A stretch of DNA of 64,000 nucleotides from Lineus longissimus. Taxonomy: Eukaryota > Nemertea > Pilidiophora > Heteronemertea > Lineidae. Made by a program: the position numbers and the translations under genes. The notes under the pieces were generated by a model, which saw nothing but the letters and a program-made list of their open reading frames with translations, was not told the DNA's origin and ran no database searches. The first letter of the stretch is position 1, and each line of letters begins with the position of its first letter. The stretch lies in contig NC_088316.1 in the NCBI RefSeq assembly GCF_910592395.1, forward strand, positions 5,892,001 to 5,956,000. The letters are read 5' to 3'. Of the stretch, positions 31,464 to 44,299 are shown piece by piece.

Positions 31464-32183
31464 ATGCCGATACATCGATATCTACAGAAGTATGTGTCTG
31501 ATCTGAACCTACAGAAGTATGTGTCTGATCTGAAATTGAAAATTGGCGATACTGAAATTGAGCTGAGTGATACCATCAAGATTCTTGGTGTAACATTTGA
31601 CAGAGAAATGTCCATGAAAACGCATGTTAACAATGTATGCCGTGCGGCAAATTTCCATCTCTATCGTATAAGCAAGATAAGATCTTTGCTCAGTAAATCA
31701 GCAGCAACAAGTGCAGTGCGGACTTTAGTTGTCTCGCGGTTGGACTACGCAAATAGTCTGCTATATAACATCTCTGAGGCCAATGTGCGTAAGCTTCAAC
31801 TGGTTCAAAACTCGGCAGCTCGTCTCGTCACTAGGGTGTCCAGAGGGGATCATATCACTCCGGTTCTGTGCGCACTCCACTGGCTTCCTTTGAAAGCAAG
31901 GCTCGAGTACAAGGTTAATCTAATGGTCTACAAATGTCTACATGATTACGCACCAAAATATCTCGCAGACTGCTTGGAAGTTTACAAACCCTCACGCTCC
32001 CTGCGGTCAAGTACAATGGGTCTGTGTAAGGAAATCCGCACAAACCGGGTGATAGGCTCCTCTGCATTCGCAGTGGCGGGACCAAAGCTATGGAATGAGC
32101 TTCCAAATAGTGTTCGTGGCCAGAGTACCCTGGGTCGTTTTAAAACTGCACTAAAAACTCATATTTTTAAGAAATTCTTTTGA
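31464..32183 (+). pseudogene. C-terminal fragment of LINE reverse transcriptase
   Basis: About 239 codons remain open. In order: 'IKILGVTFDREMSMKTHVNN', 'CRAANFHLYRISKIRSLLS', 'LVVSRLDYANSLLYNI', 'LQLVQNSAARLVT', 'HITPVLCALHWLPLKARLEY', 'GPKLWNELPNSVR' and a C-terminal 'FKTALKTHIFKKFF'. This is the usual tail of CR1/L2-type ORF2. The first codons include a 27-bp tandem duplication (the 'LQKYVSDL' octapeptide occurs twice). The upstream catalytic domains are missing, so the open frame is not functional. It is less decayed than the LINE at 4.4 kb, so probably younger. Confidence 0.85.
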
Positions 32184-32330
32184 ATCCTTTGCACGTTTTC
32201 TTTAGCAATGACTTTTATTCTATCATGTATTAATGTTATGTTTTATTATAAATTGTAAAGCGCTTAGAAGTTTTAACAACGTTAAGCGCTATAAAAATGT
32301 TTTTAATAATAATTAATAAAATCTAATCAA
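31480..32330 (+). mobile_element. 5'-truncated CR1/L2-like LINE, 3' part
   Basis: Contains only the C-terminal RT thumb/tail coding part (31464-32183) and a 3' end TTGTAAAGCGCTTAGAAG...GTTAAGCGCTATAAAAATG with an AATAAT-rich tail. The catalytic core is absent. No target duplication was identified. Confidence 0.82.
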
Positions 32331-32850
32331 CGTTGCAATTGCGGATGTGTGACCAGCTGGTTTGACCTGTGACCGTTTGTGAAGATGAAGATCTTCGCAT
32401 GATCTCTCAATTTCAATATATTGAAGGTCAAGATGCTCCTATAGTGTTGTCTGCACGGTACCTCAGAAATCAAAAATCTGATAACTATATACAATAACTT
32501 TTAGGACAGATACAATGTATATCCTCTTATCATTTCGCCAATAACTGAACCACAAGTGATCATATGCAATGCACTTAAGCGTCTTAAGAGGCTGCACCGA
32601 TGAACCATGCCAGACACCCCCCAAAAAATTTTATCAGCGGAGCGGATAGTAATCAATTTTCAGCAGGAGGATCAAATTTAGATTCAGCTCAACAACATAA
32701 TGTCGCGCATCAGGGAACGAAGTGTATGTACAATCAGTCACACCAGTATACATGAACAATACATAGTACATACAGTGATCATAATATTAGGTGTGTATAA
32801 GCATATACAAGGCCTTGATCCTTCATAATGTGAGAGAGTCTTTCAATATT
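32331..32850. other. no recognisable feature
   Basis: AT-rich non-coding sequence between the LINE tail and the 88-bp tandem repeat. Confidence 0.4.
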
Positions 32851-32852
32851 AA

Positions 32853-33030
32853 CTGTACACCTAGTTACGAATATATTCACTGTACACCAGGTTTCGAAGA
32901 CAGTAGGGAGGTTGAGAACTAGTCTTTAAAATATATTCATTGTACACCTAGTTACGAATATATTCACTGTACACCTAGTAACGAAGACAGTAGAGAGGTT
33001 GAGAACTAGTCTTTCAAATATATTCATAAG
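32853..33030 (+). repeat. two-copy 88-bp tandem repeat
   Basis: Each unit joins TGTACACCTAGTTACGAATA with a longer part GAAGACAGTAGRGAGGTTGA, GAACTAGTCTTT and ATATTCAT. The second unit begins at about 32941. The minus-strand frame over this region repeats 'VTRCT.NIF' and is an artefact of the repeat. Confidence 0.75.
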
Positions 33031-33074
33031 AAAGACTCTGGTCATGCTGATTAAAAGTCTCCAGTCGTTGGCGT

Positions 33075-33463
33075 TGGCGTTACACTGCTGGCCACCACGC
33101 AATAGGGCCCGGGTTCGATCCCGGGAAGAACCCATGATCGTATGTCTGGATGAACCGGCGTGGCTTTCAAGGAACTAAAATTCCTGGCTCTTCACAGTCC
33201 TTCGAATGAGACTCAAAACCGAGGTTCCTTGTACCTGGTGTCTATGCCAGGGCAAGCTAAGACCCCACCAAGTGAGAAACATGAGTAGCTTGCGTGGACT
33301 CTATCTCTCTCGCCAAAGTCGGACCACTAGGCCAATAAACCCAATTGGCGCCTAACCGTAGTGGCACGCAGGATACGCTCATCCCGCCTTGGAGGAGGAT
33401 TACTCCTAGGAGAATGACCCCTCCAAGTGCAGAGCGAACGCTGAAGAAGAAGAAGAAGAAGAA
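33075..33463 (+). mobile_element. tRNA-derived SINE with (AAG)n tail
   Basis: Flanked by an 8-bp duplication GTTGGCGT at 33067-33074 and 33464-33471. The head contains a Pol III B-box GGTTCGATCCC at 33112-33122 within a tRNA-like stem (CCCGGGTTCGATCCCGGG) and a weak A-box at the start. The body is about 300 bp of non-tRNA sequence ending ...GCGAACGCTGAAG with an AAG repeat tail. It is not a working tRNA gene: there is no acceptor stem pairing and no anticodon arm at the expected spacing. Confidence 0.82.
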
Positions 33464-33471
33464 GTTGGCGT

Positions 33472-34317
33472 ACAAAACAATCAAATCCTCCCGTACATCA
33501 ATAATATCAAGTATGGATCAAAGAAGAATGTTTAATTAGCTATTGGCTAGATATAAACTGGCACTTCGTTTTATTTCTGAATATAGGGGTGTTTTGTAAT
33601 TCAATAATATTAGTCCTAACCGTTGAACTTTTACCCGAGTGCTTCTGCATGGATTGTTTTATTACCTCCCCACCCCGCAAACAAAATCTGCTAATCATGC
33701 TAAAACATATTTATTTTGAGAGTGCATATCTACATGTACGTGACCAATTAAGAAAATAGAGAATGTATATACAGTATTTGCATAGTCTTTCTCTTTTACA
33801 CAAATCGAAGTAGCTTAATTTGTCATATCAGGTATGAAGATGAGCGAGGTATATCATTTTTGTACTGGTCTTTGCCTCAATAGCAACCCTTGCAAACGGC
33901 TAAGGGATCAATAGCAACAGGGTACCATGTAATTTACAAAATACATGTACGTTTTTATGGGACTATTTCGAGTTGTTCATTCTTAGTCTCTAATCTATAA
34001 ACTTGATAAATGAAAGACAGCGGCGCAGCCATCCTGACTGATGCGCTACCGTCACCCCTCTTGAGCTCCGAAGAAGAAGACCAACAGGCCTAGCCTCATG
34101 GACCATACCAGGCGAAAAGAAACGATATTGACCAGCCAAGTAAAATCCCTGAAGGATATTGCCTATTATGAGCAAATGAGAAAGAAGGACAGAAGATCAA
34201 AGGACTAATATGATGAAAAAAGACAATTACCGGTAGGAACTGGATGGTCAATACATTAATATACCAAGCTATTACATCTACCCTTCGACCTTTGACTGGT
34301 TAGCAAGGGATAATGCT
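33472..34317. other. intergenic; possible second SINE tail near 34020-34082
   Basis: GCCATCCTGACTGATGCGC then CCCCTCTTGAGCTCCGAAGAAG resembles the 3' part of a SINE with a short AAG tail, but no head or duplication was found. Otherwise nothing recognised. Confidence 0.3.
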
Positions 34318-34632
34318 ATGACATCAAACAATACTGATGCTACAATTGAAGAAACCATGGCATTGCAATCGGGAGGTTTATCCCCTCAGCATGCACGTCG
34401 GGCTGTTTCTGAGCAGCATATGGAAACTACCATTGAAAAAAGTCATACCCACATGCACAACTTCAATATTAGTAGACCTACCTATGGTAGTTTTTCAAAC
34501 CATAACATTAATGATGATTTCAGGCTTGGGTGGTCTGAAGTTTTGGGGGTCACTATTTTCGACCATTTCTGTCCAGCGAATCGACTTTTCGGCCGCGACG
34601 GGTTAATTGTACCACAATGTTTAGACTACTGA
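34318..34632 (+). CDS. possible first coding exon, unknown protein
   Basis: A 104-codon frame with a purine at -3 of the ATG. The first 60 residues are polar and look coding (M-T-S-N-N-T-D-A-T-I-E-E-T, then 'SEQHMETTIEKSHTHMHN'), as in the cytoplasmic N-terminus of a transporter or receptor. A donor-like ATG|GTAGTT occurs near 34486. The following residues look less protein-like. There is no homology I recognise, and it could be chance. Confidence 0.22.
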   Translation: MTSNNTDATIEETMALQSGGLSPQHARRAVSEQHMETTIEKSHTHMHNFNISRPTYGSFSNHNINDDFRLGWSEVLGVTIFDHFCPANRLFGRDGLIVPQCLDY

Positions 34633-34789
34633 ACTGAAAAGTCATCATTATTTACCTTTTATATAGAAGGCATTCATAATTCATAAAAAAATGTATTCAT
34701 AATGGAAAACACATCCATACTGGTGACTGAGACCTTGTAATTTAAATTTTCTATACAACCTAGTCTCGCGGACCGAGATAGAAAGAAAC

Positions 34790-36960
34790 GTTAATAAGAC
34801 ATGAACTGAGAAATTACCGGGCGGGAAAAGAATCAATATATTGAAGCAATTACGTGAAGTGACCTTTGGTAATGATTTTAGAGAGTTACACGAGACACAG
34901 AGAGGGAGGAGGATGGAGGATATCAAAGGATCGGATATTGTTGGGAGAGAGGTGATTACTAGATTGACAAAGGTGATAGGGAGGAACATTTACCGTTAGG
35001 CTGTGGTAGATACACGATACATGTGGATTTCCAGCCATATCAATTTCTTTCACAAAAGATTCGGTACTGCAAAATGTTTCTACAATTCTTTTGGCAATCC
35101 CTAGCTCATCGGCCGCGTGGGATAAAGTTTGGATGAGAGGCATACCGGTAAATAAGATTACGAAAGGGCAAACTTAGGCATATGACATATTGGTTTTTCG
35201 TGCAAAACCGGCATCTAGCACAGGACTGCAACTTCTCCAAATTAGCTCATTGCAAAATAATGTTAAAACTGCCAATAACAATACACTAGAAGGTGATGCA
35301 GCATCAGGCCTGCCTGAAATTCGCAAACCTTGTCCTAAACTGCCTTGCAACACTGGCAAAATTCATTAACAGAGATGAGCATTAGTGTCATGCTACATGT
35401 GGCGGCTCAGAAAACAATGTATCATTCCCTCGATAGAAACATCTGCGAATTGTTAGTATTGTGGGCTGTTAAGTCAAGTAAATACTATTATTCAGTGAGG
35501 TGTGCCTGGAACAAATTACAACAGAAAGCGTCTTTGCTTGAAAGTTATTGTGTGGACTCTTCTAAACAATATTATCCGAGATTAGCAAAAATCAGAACAG
35601 TAGCTAATTATGTAGCATAATCCAATATATCCTTGATATCTTTGAAACCGTTGATTTTATACACCATACTGATGTTTTACAAGTGGATAGGAATATGGTA
35701 TGAAATAATCATAACTGCCTATTAAGAAATAATATGACGTACAATTGACGTCGTGACGTACATGCTACGTCATGATATCTAATAATCTAATGATTATATC
35801 TATAGCTAATGTGTTAAAATTATAATGGTTTCAAAATTACCTTTTCCCCCAGCAGTGGTGAATTGAGGCGGTAGATAACTCGCTGTGGACCTAGAGGGCA
35901 AAAAACTAACACTTTTAAATAAGAGAGGGGTGTAATAATAATACAGGAACTGAACAAATACCGGCAAAGAACAATAAGCTGAAATAATTACATGCCAGAC
36001 TTCGATAATGGTGCAAGGAAGCCACATGAGATACCGACAAATAAGAAGATATCAAAGGCTCGAGTATTGCTTAAGGGGGGGGGGGGATTACCCGTTGGAC
36101 TATGTTGGTAACAGCTTGGCGGGTAAGACAAAATGACAAATGAAAGGATCGGGTTATAAGACAATATAAAGCTATTCCTGATAGTCCATTTCCCCGTCAG
36201 AAACGTTTCAATAAATTAAATCAGGGCTAGCAGGGGGAACCATCTTTTTGATAAACGTTCCTCCGTTGAGTGGTGGTTCTGCGTTACAAATATAATGGGC
36301 TTGTTGCAGAACGATATCAAAAAGCTAATGAGACAAGAACTGTGAAGAAGAATCAATTTACTGATTCAATTACATGAAGTGACCTTTAATAAAGGCGCGC
36401 GGTTAAACCACAGACAACGAGGTGAATATCAAAGGCTCGGATATTGTTAGGAGATAGGTGGACAAGGTGGACTCTTCCTTAAACTTAATATTTCTTTCCT
36501 GCCCAGATATGCTTGATAAATGTTGAAGTACATTTGAAAAAAAAAATCTTATAGTTTAACTTCCCCCTCCATTCCCTCGAGTGCTGTTATTTGTTAATTA
36601 TGGACCTATAAGAGATATTAAAAACAGAATCAAAAGGCTTACACATGAACTGCCGGAGATGGAAGAACAATACACTGGATCCATTACATCAAGTAACTTT
36701 GTTAATGGTGCTACACGTATAAAGCAGCTTGTCGTAAGGACGTATAGTACAGGCTATCAAAAGCTCGGATATTGCCCAGAGAGACATGGTGACAAAAGGA
36801 AGGCAAGTAAACATACAGTGAGAAAATATATCCTACTATCTCTTTTCCTCAACGTGAAAGTATGGGAGAAGACTTGATACATTTACACTCAGTATCATTT
36901 TGATAATGGTGCTAGGGAGCTGCACATTCGAATCGGATATTGCGAGAGAGTGTGGACACT
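34790..36960 (+). repeat. degenerate tandem array, about five units
   Basis: Related segments at about 34795-34950, 35940-36090, 36325-36460, 36640-36790 and 36870-36960 each follow the order ACATGAACTG, a GAAGAATCAAT-like stretch, CAATTACATGAAGTGACCTT, TAATGGTGCTAG, GAGCTACACGAG, ATATCAAAGGCTCGGATATTG and GAGAGAGGTG. Spacing is irregular (about 300-1100 bp). No unit is open in a shared frame. It could be a decayed array of a repeated exon or a satellite broken by insertions. Confidence 0.5.
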
Positions 36961-38439
36961 GTCCCGGTGAAAGGTCCGGTTTGATAAATGGTGAGGATGG
37001 GGTTTGCTGGATGAGGAATATGATTCCATATTATGGTAAATTGGGGTCTCTTTGTCCAAAAAGATCCCAGAAGACCATCCGCTTAATATTCGATATCGCG
37101 GCGACTTAATCGAGGTGGCTATAAATAAATGACCTCTCCTAACTCATCTAGGCTATATTGCCAGGTTATTATCATCGAATTATTATGAACATTCAAATAT
37201 TACTCAGTATTGAAATCAAGAACGGAATAATCTCCAAACTTCAAGCTTTTTCTGCCAACGAACCTCATCAGCCTCCCGTAGTCACTTTAACCATGCCAGG
37301 TCAGTTAAGCGCCAGGCATACGTGGGGGTATTGTCGCTGCGACTTGTAATATCATGATTGCATTCGACAAAAATCTCTTGTTTGCGACGGTCAACTCAGG
37401 TGACCTGCGATAAATATCAAACCCAGCGACCACCAGTTCACTCGCAGATGGTCGATAGTTTTATCGCTCGTCACAGCGATAACTCTTGCTGGTCGCAGCA
37501 CCAAAACTCGCGGGATTGCAATACGTCCTATATGAAGAAAGGAAGGAGCATGATCTGTGCTGATAACCAGCTGCCAGACGTCTCTTCAACCATGAAACTG
37601 TCAATTACTGGTCCTCGCGATCGGTTATTAGCAGTATTTCGTATCATAGGTCATGATGTTTTCTCGTTAAGAGGATATTGGACAATGGCGCTAAAAGGTT
37701 GGGACAGAAGCAAGGAGGATGTATAACCGAGATGTCTCATTGCTTTATTGTAAGATGAGGCTAAATCTCTGGTTAGGGGAGATCCAAGTCAATTTGTAAA
37801 ATAATGAGTCCGCAGCTCATAGAAGTGGCAATTATTGTCAGAGATAATCTCGCTGAGAAATCAGCAACAACCTCTCCGATCCGAGGGTTGCCCACCTCTC
37901 CGAGTCAACGCTATAACAATCTCCGAGTGAACCCAGCATCCGATTGAAATCTACCTCAGCTATACTTTGCCCAACTTACAACTTCCTTATTGTGGTACGA
38001 TCTTGCATGTATGTCTTCGGTGCTTGAACAGGAAAAGTTCGGATGCGTCGTGTTCTTTTTTTCCCGTAGGCACACAGATTTTCATTCGAACACTAAGCCT
38101 GACAAATGCCTGAGATGCAACATCAATTAAAAGTTCTTGAGATAATCCTAAACTTCTACTTTTCCAATTGCCATACATCTGTGTTTTTCATGCATATTGT
38201 GAAGAAAAAACCCCAAAAACACCCAGTCTTGTAATCTGCAGACCCCAGCTGCTGGTTCGGCCGCCAAATCCAAATATCAGTTGTGAGATAGAGCCCAAAT
38301 AAAAGCTATTGGTCTCACCTTTGGAGTCCGCCTCACAGAGTAACACGCCTGCGGTAGCCCTTAAGGGGCTACCTCTCATAAATAAACCCGTGGGTAGTGG
38401 TTACCATTAAATATTAGCCATTGGCTTACCAAGAAGTTA
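36961..38439. other. intergenic
   Basis: No gene recognised. 37385-37520 has several short GGTCGC/GCGACC inverted motifs, which account for the open frame through it. Confidence 0.35.
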
Positions 38440-38660
38440 TTTAATTTATTTTATTTAATATAAGTTTATTGAGCACCAATATACAAGAGTACAGAACATA
38501 AACAATAGAAATACAAACAAACGAAGGAACACAATGATGGCACTCAATAGGGACGCCCAGAGGGATCATAGACCCATAATAGGGGTCCCCTAAAAATTAA
38601 TACATATAATGATAAAAATCAATCAATATTGGACTTTAAAAAAAAAACAGGCGCAGAGAG
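38440..38660 (-). mobile_element. probable 3' end of a retrotransposon (minus strand)
   Basis: The reverse complement reads through a T-rich untranslated-like stretch to TTGTATATTGGTGCTCAATA, AACTTATATTAAATAAA and a TTTAA-type tail: an AATAAA signal followed by an AT-rich end, as in LINE 3' regions. No coding part could be recognised upstream of it. Confidence 0.4.
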
Positions 38661-39529
38661 ATTTAAAATCTACAGTTAGCACATCTGCAGCGCCCAACCC
38701 ATGCATGCACGCATTGTCCGGGTCAGGTTATTGCAACGACCAGTAGTTTATTAGAGCAGTTTTTAGAGGTGGTATTAATAAGTCCAATATCTGAAGTCCG
38801 TCGATCACCCCGAACACCCGCTAGTACGTCACATTGTTTTCCAACGTTGCTTGATTATGTGAGCACTGCTTTCATGGTGCACTGAGATCAGATGAGTTGG
38901 GTTTATTGATAAAATGTATGATCCGGCAGCAGACAAAGTTACTCGAAGCAGATGTACAAATACAAAGACATGGACCCCACCTTGCACAAAGTAGATACCA
39001 TTGCTGTTTGTCTTAAATTTAGTGACATGACACCACCAAGTTCTTTTTAGTTTTACTACGATGAATACTTCAAAATCGGAATCAAACTATAAATTTTCCT
39101 CAGACATTCGTTGTTCTTACAAGGAGATATCTGCAATATCATGATCTTGCGGCGTTTCCTTTCGTTGATCATATCAGGTCAATTAAGCATTTCCTTGCAA
39201 GAAAGCAACTTCTATCTATTATCGATCAACTCCAGCCAATGCTCTCCAGGTCCTTCAGCAATGTCCGAGTCAGCTGCTCTTCGACCGCCAGACATGCACC
39301 ACGGGGATAGAGACGTTTCCTGTTCAATAATAGCTTCCTTTCAACCGCTTCTTTTGCCGTATTCCTCCGCGGTATTGCGGTGATGACTTGGTAATGATCC
39401 CGGCACACTTTGTTAACGTCGTAATAAGGGGCAGTTCAGATTTCCAATCCAATTTCGCCAATGTATTCAATACTAGATTACACCAGACAACGGTAGGCCT
39501 AAAATAGGTATACCGGCTAATCTCCGTTG

Positions 39530-40910
39530 GGAGGCTCGGGCCAAGTATCACCTTGCAATTAAAAGGGTGAAGCAGGAACGTGACTGCGCAGCTGCTGAAA
39601 AACTAGCTGATGCTCTTCATGGAAGAGATACTCGTGTTTTTTGGAAAGAGTGAAGAAAGTACGGGGGAAGTCATTACCCACAAAGATGGATGGGAAGGTT
39701 GGAATGGCCGAGATAGGTAATCTGTTTGTAGATAAGTTCAGAGCGCTCTATAACTCTGTCTAATATATCGTGATGATGATTTGAAATTGTTGCAGGGTAA
39801 AATAGAAAATGACAACATAATCAATTGTTGTGTCGGTAAATGCAAAACCTCCCACATGTCGAAGTAGGCAATGTAGCAGCCGCTATTAAACGCCTGAAGA
39901 AGGGTAAAAAGGACACGTATAAAATAACGCATCCTGTAATAATTTTATATAAAAAATGCACACCGGAAGCTGCATGTTTGTCTCACCTTTCTGTTAATCA
40001 CAATGATATCTCATGGTTTCTGCCCTAGTGATTTCTCTACGTCTACTGTTGTCCCTATTCCTAATTAAGAATCGAGAAAATCATTGAATGTTTCTGAGAA
40101 GTCTGTGGTATTGCACTTAGTAGTATAATTGGTAAGGTTTTAGATTACTTCATTCTAGATGAATATGGTGAGTTTTTGTTAACAAAAGACAGCCAATTTG
40201 GTTTCAAAAATATGTTGTCAACTACAAGCTGCAGTTTTATGGTTGAAGAAGTTATTAGGTATTTCAATGACACCCCTTTGTGTTGAAATGAATAGACTTA
40301 GACTGGATATCGTTGCATTTGTTTACTTCTACCTCCGTCCCGACACTCTACCTACAAGAGCGCCGCTGCTGAAGTAAGGTACAATCTGTTTAGAAGTCAT
40401 TGTATGTCATTGTATGGATGTGAAATGTGGGTTCTGTCCAAACCTCATAATTATTCAATCAGTGTATATAGCATGGAGAAAATGTGTCCAACGGGTAATG
40501 TGCATACCTCCACGGACTCATTGCAACTTGATTCCGATTGATTATAATTGATGATTGTGATATACAAATTACCCTTGAAAAGTGTGCTATGAACTTTTTC
40601 AACTCTCAAGCAGCATCGTCTAATCAGTACTTAAAATTTGGTTGGCGGCTAGCCCTTGCTTGGAGCAGATCGCCATTAAGCAATAGCGTCAATCACTTGT
40701 GTAATAAGTACAACATCAACAAACATGTTCTTACTGCAGATTAAATACCTCACTGTGGTACCCAAATCGAGGAATGAGTGAAACATGTTGGAACACAGAT
40801 TAAGGAACTTTTGAATCGGAGAGACTATGGACCCGACCTCCTAACCCGCGAAGAAACCAGTGAGATCATTGAGCTCCTGTACGTGCATGCATTGAAAACC
40901 CCCAATATCT
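39530..40910 (+). pseudogene. LINE remnant with the reverse transcriptase core deleted
   Basis: In shifting frames: 'RAKYHLAIKRVKQERDCAAA' and 'RDTRVFWKEV' (region between endonuclease and RT), 'VAAAIKRLKKGKKD', then 'IALSSIIGKVLDYFIL', 'SQFGFK' and 'STTSCSFMVEEVIRYF' (start of RT). At about 40295 the sequence jumps to 'LYGCEMWVLS', 'VYSMEKMC', 'CDIQITLEKCAMNFFNSQ' and 'NHLCNKYNINKHVLT' (C-terminal region). The palm domain with the YADD motif is gone. The N- and C-terminal blocks look like a LINE group different from the CR1/L2-like copies elsewhere in this window. Many stops; not functional. Confidence 0.75.
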
Positions 40911-43900
40911 GAATGTTATTATTGGCGCTCTCAGTGTATTAGTATTGGTGTACCAAATCACTATGTTGTATTTATATGTTTTACCTCAGTATCACATGTT
41001 AAGCACACTGCACGCTAGTACTTTCACACATACACTAGTGTAAATGTACTTCTATTCATTACGAAATAAACATATATAATGTCCCATTCTCACTGATGAC
41101 ACGAATTTTAACTCAAATAATGAATCAAAATTGCTCTGCTCCTTGCCCAGTTTCAGCATCATTCCACTTGTTTTTGAGAGGATATTCTTCTTTCGAATCT
41201 CTGTTGACAATCTCGCATTACTGATCTACTTGATCAGTTTTTTATCGGCAATACTTTTCTTTTTTTCTGTTGACAATTCTAACATTACTCTGTTGACAAT
41301 TTTAAAATAACGCTTCTAAGCTGCGAACAATTCCAACATTACCTTCTTTCTCAATTGACTACAAAATTGTTTTACTTTCCCTTTGGGTAATTCCAATATG
41401 TTTGTCACTCTTCCGTGGAAAATTCCAACAATGGACTCGAGGTATGCTCTGCAGTTACTGACAATTCCGTAAGAAGATGTTAAGATATTGTTTGACCTTT
41501 TGAAATGAAGATTTCTAGATCTGTTCTTAGACCGATAAGTCATATTATAATAACAAGTTGGACAATGAATTCCCTACGCTCAGACAATGTCGCAATGGAT
41601 TACAATTTGCTCTGCCGGCAATGCTATATTTTATGGACACAGTGATGTCGATACTAATGGCTTGTCTGTCCGCGTCCAGACTTGACGAAGATAAAAAGGG
41701 AAAGATGAAAAAATCGCTGGTGGATGATCAGTATAAAGATATCCGTGGCGAAGAATCTGCGGAAATAGCCTATTGGCCTTTTTTGTACTGGTCTTTTGAA
41801 ATGCCAGATGTTGTCCATTGTAGCCAACATCGCTGCGCTCGGTCGCCAGAACTCCTGGATTTTTTTTAAAATCATATATTTTTGCTTTGATCCTTCCGAA
41901 GATATCTCCATCGTTATTCTTCAATGTGGAAGTCATCCTCTTTGCGCGCAGGACTGGAAATCTATCTTTCTGATATGTTGATCCTTGCTTGAATTCATTA
42001 TTATATACACGTATAATTCTGTGACATGGTTAAAATGACACATTAAAACATTTTGGTCAAATTTTCCTCTGCGACACGATTTTGAAAATTTATACACCCC
42101 AACTGTTGTACGAATCTGTGGCCGCGAGGCATTTTCCGTCCGATTATACACTGCGCGATCGCAATGTACATGTGTCATGTACAGTGACTATGATAGTACA
42201 ACATGGCAGCTAATACGCATGCTTGAATAATGTGTCTGCTTTGGGTAATGTCTGTAAGTCTGCCTTGCCACTGCGGGAAAGTCACATGTGTATGATAGGA
42301 GCCAAAGTATTTATCTTGATTATAATCTTATGCCTTATCTTAAACGACTCGAGTCAGCCCGTGACCAGACCTTCTTCTTCCTGCAACTCTGTGACAAATA
42401 TACTGTAACTAAATGTTCTTACTTGACATCGTTACCAGGGGTGACAGATGGAATAAATGTTAAGCGACATTGCTTCATTCTTATTAATTTGTGTGATAAA
42501 TCACATGCTCGTGTGTGCAAGCTGCATGCCAGTGGCTTCTGATAACTGGTTAAGTTTTTTTGCACGAGTCTTGTGCATTCGGCAACCTTTGCTTGTCCTA
42601 CTTAATGCCAGGAAATTGTCGGGACAACTGGCGTGCTTGGATGTACGAAGGTAGCGGATCGGTATTTGCAGGAAATGTCGATTGGCGGAAGACACCCATT
42701 TGGTTTACCGTCGTTTACCGCAATCGGTTTAATGTTTCACTTAATAACCAATATTAACGAAACATAAAGTATCCAAAATGTTCCCACGGTGTGTGTAATG
42801 TAATATGTCAAATACATAACACTAGCATTAATGCTTCTGATAAGAGGACTTGATTTGTATAATATCAGCACTATCTGGCTGACAGAAATAGTTCTGATGT
42901 CCTGACATGTTGAAATGCTGACGTCTGATATAAAGAGCCAATGAGATTGTTCAGATTAAAAAGGGTCATGAGGTTGGATGAATTAAAGCAGATTTGATTT
43001 TCTTCATACAACAGGTTTGATATTAGGATCATGCGTCGTGGGGGCAAATCAGAGTCTTGTTCCGACCGAGGCCATAGGCGGTGACAGGTCGCGTACGCTA
43101 CTTAATTAGAATGAATGAATCGGCTCATCTTCAATTTTTAGTGATTTCGAGGGCAATGCCCGTCACTACAGTAGATGGATGGGCTTCGTCAATCTGGGGA
43201 TATCCCTCCATCTTGGAAGTAGAAGCGACCTAGCTGACGCTTCCTCTCTCAATATACATCATTGGTTTTGGTTTCATTACTGTCTTCAGCAATGTCAGCT
43301 GGTATTAGCGTTTTATCTGCGGGAGAATGGCCAGCGTATACATAATGGATTTCGATTAGTAAAAGTAGTGACATGTTGATATTGCAATGATTGGTTGTCT
43401 CGGCGGATAAATGGCTGATTATCACCGATATCCGCTCCCCAGATGCCACCGGAATGCCATCCTTTCTCATTGTTATGGATTGATTTAAATACCATGGTGA
43501 TGGTCGGCGGGATTATATAACTGTATAGGTTAGTATAAATTCGTAGTTTGTTATCGAAGTCAACCTTTCTAAAAAATACATATTCAAAATGATAAAAAGA
43601 TATTTTATGCGACGAATTTTTATTTCTAACAGAACCTGGGGCATACAATGTAAGTACTTGTAATTTCGCCTAAAATGAACACAGACCACTAGAAATTGAG
43701 CTATCACAAACTATTGTGTAGAAGCTTTGGTAGTTACTTTGTTTGGAAAAAAGTTGCATGACAAAACAGTAATGCGTGGTAAAGAAATTTGATCAATAGA
43801 GCCTGGTTTGAGAAGTAAATACCAAACTTAAACTGTTCAAAAGTAAGTTTCCCGGGAGAAACCTTCGAAAAGCTTTATGTTCTAACAGGAAGCTTCCTCA

Positions 43901-44269
43901 ATGACCTTGACCACGGATGACGTCACGCGTTGGAGGCACCCGCGACTCAAAGATCCAAAATTCTGGGGAGGTTGTGTGGCAGCAACCTTGTTTAAAGGTA
44001 TCAGCTTTCACTCAAATGTCGCTTGACTAGGCTTCCCAGCCAACAAGCTGGGAAGACAATTGATTTACTCATCGACAATTAAAAAATATTCCTTCTTGTT
44101 CTTGTTCTTGTTCTTCTCACCTCTGGAGCCCAAAAAATTAGGAGTTTTTCAATGAAATTTGACACACATATCAGTTTGGGGATATAAGCGGCACTGTCGT
44201 GGGGATATGATATGGCACTGTCCTTTTTATTATTGATTGCGTAATTTGCATCTATTGATTTATGGCTAA
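40911..44269. other. intergenic with weak repeats
   Basis: No gene recognised. 41270-41410 has degenerate GACAATTCYAACATTAC repeats. 43697-43760 repeats 6823-6895. A short TTGTTC repeat is at 44095-44117. Open frames here have no recognisable content. Confidence 0.4.
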
Positions 44270-44299
44270 TGTTGGCCAAATTTTAACAAAAAATTAATT

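Noticed and set aside
33075-33150. tRNA gene
   Set aside because: Only the B-box/T-arm is convincing. There is no acceptor-stem pairing, and the sequence is the head of a 389-bp SINE bounded by a target duplication.
37358-37726. 122-aa plus-strand protein
   Set aside because: The frame crosses several GGTCGC/GCGACC inverted motifs and has no recognisable content; probably chance.
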